Assembly (NCBI GenBank): GCA_002365855.1
Contig: DFAP01000135.1
Location: 1 to 7,584, forward strand
Direction: 5' to 3'
DNA: 7,584 bases
From: Pelotomaculum sp. UBA3103
GTDB lineage: Bacteria > Bacillota > Desulfotomaculia > Desulfotomaculales > Pelotomaculaceae
The notes below the pieces were generated by a model that had not been told where the DNA came from, did no database searches, and saw nothing but the letters and a program-made list of their open reading frames with translations. Every line of letters starts with the position of its first letter. The stretch's first letter is position 1. Both the position numbers and the translations under genes were made by a program. This document shows positions 5,356 through 7,584 of this stretch, in pieces.

Positions 5356-6570
5356 GTGCTTGCTTTAAATGAGCAACTGGAAATAATAAAGAGGGGCGCG
5401 GTTGAAATTGTGCCTGAAAGCGAACTCGTGGACAAGCTCAAGGCATCAATTGACAAAGGTAAGCCACTTAAAATAAAACTCGGCTTGGATCCTACAGCCC
5501 CTGATATTCATCTGGGCCATACAGTGGTTTTACACAAGTTAAGGCAGTTCCAGGACCTGGGGCACCAGGTGGTTTTGATCCTGGGTGACTTTACGGCGCG
5601 TATCGGTGACCCCACCGGAAAGTCGGAAACACGCAAACAGCTTACCGAAGAGCAGGTTTTGTCTAACGCTAAAACATACGAAAGACAAATATTTAAAATC
5701 CTAGACCGTGAGCGGACCAAAGTTGTTTTTAACAGCCAGTGGCTTGCGCCTCTGAATTTTGTCCAGGTTATTGAACTTGCCGCCAAATATACTTTGGCGA
5801 GAATGCTCGAGAGGGATGATTTTAATAAACGTTTTAAAGAAGGCCTGCCTATCAGCATCCATGAGTTGTTCTATCCGCTGATGCAGGGTTATGACTCAGT
5901 AGCGCTGGAAGCGGACATAGAGCTGGGGGGAACAGATCAGAAATTCAATCTTCTCATGGGCCGCACTTTGCAAAAAGAATACGGCCAGGAGCCGCAGGTA
6001 GCTTTAATGATGCCTATTTTGGAAGGGCTGGACGGCGTCCAGAAAATGAGTAAAAGCCTGGGTAACTATATTGGTATAGATGAACCGCCCAGGGAGATGT
6101 ATGGCAAGACTATGTCTCTTTCTGACGAATTAATGCTTCGTTATTTTGAACTGGTCACAGCAGTTCCCCTGGATGAACTCAAAGCCATCGAATCCGGCCT
6201 GAAAGATGGAGGACTGCACCCTAGGGATGTAAAGATGAGGCTGGCGCGAGAAATAGTAACCCAGTATCATGGTCTAGAGGACGCAAAAGCTTCGGAAGAA
6301 GAGTTTAAAAGGATTTTTCAGCAAAAGCAGCTGCCTGACGATATGCCAGAATTTAAACCTTCTGAGGACATGATTGAAAGCGTGTGGCTGCCGAAGCTGA
6401 TGGTCGCTTCGGGTAGCATAAGCAGTACGAGTCAGGCCAGACGTTTGATTCAGGAAGGCGGGGTTAAAATAGACGGAATAAAAATTGACGATCCCAATAT
6501 TTTAGTCACTCCCTCTGTCGGTATGGTTGTGCAGGTAGGAAAACGTAAATTTTTTCGCATTATAAAATAA
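5356..6570 (+). CDS. tyrS: Tyrosyl-tRNA synthetase (TyrZ-like type)
   Basis: This class I aminoacyl-tRNA synthetase joins tyrosine to tRNA-Tyr in the cytoplasm. At 404 residues it is a normal length. The HIGH-type signature is HLGH at 52-55 (context [11 protein letters not shown]), typical of the second TyrRS clade (B. subtilis TyrZ) rather than the TyrS clade. The second signature, KMSKS, is at 230-234. The central region includes [20 protein letters not shown], the tyrosine/tRNA-binding segment. The C-terminal part (about 340-404) is an S4-like RNA-binding domain with [14 protein letters not shown]. The start is GTG at 5356, 7 bases after AAAGGGG (5342-5348). Many Firmicutes control tyrS with a T-box leader; none fits in the short space after this promoter, so expression may be constitutive. 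The gene has its own terminator and appears monocistronic. Confidence 0.97.
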   Translation: MLALNEQLEIIKRGAVEIVPESELVDKLKASIDKGKPLKIKLGLDPTAPDIHLGHTVVLHKLRQFQDLGHQVVLILGDFTARIGDPTGKSETRKQLTEEQVLSNAKTYERQIFKILDRERTKVVFNSQWLAPLNFVQVIELAAKYTLARMLERDDFNKRFKEGLPISIHELFYPLMQGYDSVALEADIELGGTDQKFNLLMGRTLQKEYGQEPQVALMMPILEGLDGVQKMSKSLGNYIGIDEPPREMYGKTMSLSDELMLRYFELVTAVPLDELKAIESGLKDGGLHPRDVKMRLAREIVTQYHGLEDAKASEEEFKRIFQQKQLPDDMPEFKPSEDMIESVWLPKLMVASGSISSTSQARRLIQEGGVKIDGIKIDDPNILVTPSVGMVVQVGKRKFFRIIK

Positions 6571-6595
6571 TGATTAAAAAAATAATGATTAAAAA
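6566..6595 (+). repeat. Tandem 15-base direct duplication at the tyrS stop codon
   Basis: AATAATGATTAAAAA occurs twice in direct succession (6566-6580 and 6581-6595). The first copy contains the tyrS stop codon and the second runs into the A-rich 5' arm of the terminator. It is probably a slippage duplication. It adds in-frame or near-frame stop codons but has no evident function. Confidence 0.8.
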
Positions 6596-6627
6596 AAAGG
6601 ACACAAATGGTCCTTTTTTTGTTTTTT
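6591..6627. terminator. Terminator after tyrS
   Basis: GGAC (6599-6602) pairs with GTCC (6610-6613) over a 7-base loop. The flanking A-run (6592-6598) pairs with a T-run (6614-6620), giving an 11-bp stem followed by G and six more Ts. The A-stem-T design is symmetrical, so it could act in both directions, though no gene converges from the right. Confidence 0.88.
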
Positions 6628-6730
6628 AGCTATCATTTAATTTAGTTAGACATAAATTAATATACAACGTATCGTTTTGGCGTGGTGTAAAAACCCTTTT
6701 CTAAATCGGCGCTTTTCTGGGGGTGACCAA

Positions 6731-7387
6731 ATGTTTAAAAGAAAACGCAGACTTGCGTCAACCTTTGCCTTGGCTTTTCTTATTACTATTGTTTTTGGCA
6801 TTCTTCTGCTTTTTGACTTAACGCTTAGAAGGGCTTTTTATGATATCGCCGAGGTGAGGGCCGTCCAACTGGCGACCGAGGCAGTGCATAACGCGCTGCA
6901 GCAGGAGGTTGCCAATGAGGGGATGCAGTACCAGGATTTTATATTTATACATAAAGACAGCCAGGGACAAGTCGCGCTGATGCAGACCAATACAGTCAAA
7001 ATAAATAAGGTTGCCGCCAGTACTACACTGGCCGTGCAAAAAACCCTGGAAAACTTCAGATGGCAATCATTTGACATTCCTCTCGGTGAAGTCTTGGGTG
7101 TGCCTCTTTTGGCCCATTATGGGCCAAGGGTGAGATATCATATTATGCCGGTTGGCTCGGTGAGGGTTAACGTGTTAGATAAATTTGAATCAGCGGGTAT
7201 TAACCAGACCCGGCATTCTATCTATTTGAGTTTCAGTACTAACGTTCGTATTGTCATTCCTTCCAAGGGTGGGGAGACAGTTATCGCATCAGATGTGCCG
7301 TTGGCGGAAAGCATTATTGTGGGCAGTGTGCCCAGAACCTTCATAACTTTGTCAGGTGGTATTTTAGGCGACGGAAGTATCAAATAG
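6731..7387 (+). CDS. yunB: Sporulation protein YunB
   Basis: This is a member of the YunB family, found in spore-forming Firmicutes and made in the mother cell under sigma-E in B. subtilis; its biochemical role is not known. The start is the ATG at 6731, supported by GGGGGTGA (6719-6726); a longer frame from 6677 has no such site. The product has 218 residues, shorter than the roughly 250 of B. subtilis YunB. A basic N-terminus is followed by one membrane segment (about 10-30), so the rest probably lies outside the mother-cell membrane. The family core is clear: PLGEVLGVPLL (117-127), MPVGSV (139-144), FESAGINQTRHSIYL (152-166) and VPLAESIIVGSVPRTF (189-204). A weak sigma-E-like pair (TAATTTA at 6638, TATACAAC at 6661, spacing 16) lies upstream but is not convincing. 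No terminator is evident after it. Confidence 0.9.
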   Translation: MFKRKRRLASTFALAFLITIVFGILLLFDLTLRRAFYDIAEVRAVQLATEAVHNALQQEVANEGMQYQDFIFIHKDSQGQVALMQTNTVKINKVAASTTLAVQKTLENFRWQSFDIPLGEVLGVPLLAHYGPRVRYHIMPVGSVRVNVLDKFESAGINQTRHSIYLSFSTNVRIVIPSKGGETVIASDVPLAESIIVGSVPRTFITLSGGILGDGSIK

Positions 7388-7434
7388 TATCGGGTTGTAA
7401 GAATTACAGAGCTTGTGCTGATATTGCATGAATA

Positions 7435-7463
7435 TTAACGATAATAACGCAGCATACTATAAT
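7435..7463 (+). promoter_or_regulatory. Candidate sigma-A promoter downstream of yunB
   Basis: A perfect TATAAT (7458-7463) is preceded at 17 bases by TTAACG (7435-7440, four of six consensus bases). It would transcribe rightward out of the window. Confidence 0.4.
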
Positions 7464-7502
7464 TTACTGTGTTAAACTAAAATATTTCCTTTCTTTGCTG
7501 CC

Positions 7503-7530
7503 TTGACAGATGATAACACTGTGTGATAAA
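7503..7530 (+). promoter_or_regulatory. Candidate sigma-A promoter reading out of the window
   Basis: A perfect TTGACA (7503-7508) is followed after 16 bases by GATAAA (7525-7530), with TG at 7522-7523 as an extended -10. It would start a transcript near 7537 for a gene beyond the right edge. No start codon with an open frame is visible before the end. Confidence 0.5.
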
Positions 7531-7584
7531 TTTATAAAGCTCCATGGCGGGCGATAAAAAAAGGGTTAATTGAAAATGTAAATT

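Overview
The window looks like the chromosome of an endospore-forming, anaerobic Gram-positive bacterium, most likely of the Desulfotomaculum/Pelotomaculum group (Peptococcaceae). Three things point this way. A YunB-type sporulation gene is present. The tyrosyl-tRNA synthetase is of the HLGH (TyrZ-like) type. A three-gene, di-haem (type B) succinate dehydrogenase/fumarate reductase operon is arranged C-A-B. Ribosome-binding sites are strong and purine-rich, and the sigma-A-like promoters and U-tract terminators fit Firmicutes. The genus is an inference, since no database search was possible.

Layout. (1) 30-266: a self-contained tRNA-Cys unit with a near-consensus extended -10 promoter, a tRNA with encoded CCA, and a strong terminator. 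(2) 525-749 (+) and 772-1092 (-): two small convergent genes for Cys/His-containing proteins of unknown function. (3) 1093-1887: a long AT-rich non-coding stretch holding a promoter for the minus-strand gene and, toward the operon, a probable long leader. This leader has several inverted repeats, a terminator-like hairpin, and a short hairpin that covers the ribosome-binding site of the first operon gene. (4) 1888-5194: sdhC-sdhA-sdhB, closed by a GC-rich terminator at 5211-5252. (5) 5314-6627: tyrS with its own extended -10 promoter, a very short leader (no T-box) and its own terminator. (6) 6731-7387: yunB. (7) 7388-7584: non-coding DNA with two promoter candidates reading out of the window.

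How the genes work together. SdhC, SdhA and SdhB form one membrane-bound enzyme linking the succinate/fumarate pair to the menaquinone pool. In syntrophic propionate oxidisers of this group such an enzyme runs in the oxidative direction; sequence alone cannot give the direction. All catalytic, haem-ligand and Fe-S-ligand residues are present, as is a glutamate in SdhC matching the one proposed to move protons across the membrane in the Wolinella enzyme. tRNA-Cys, tyrS and yunB appear to be separate transcription units.

No mobile element, CRISPR array, phage gene or obvious new multi-gene system was seen. The parts most worth a second look are the unexplained leader upstream of sdhC and the two small uncharacterised proteins.
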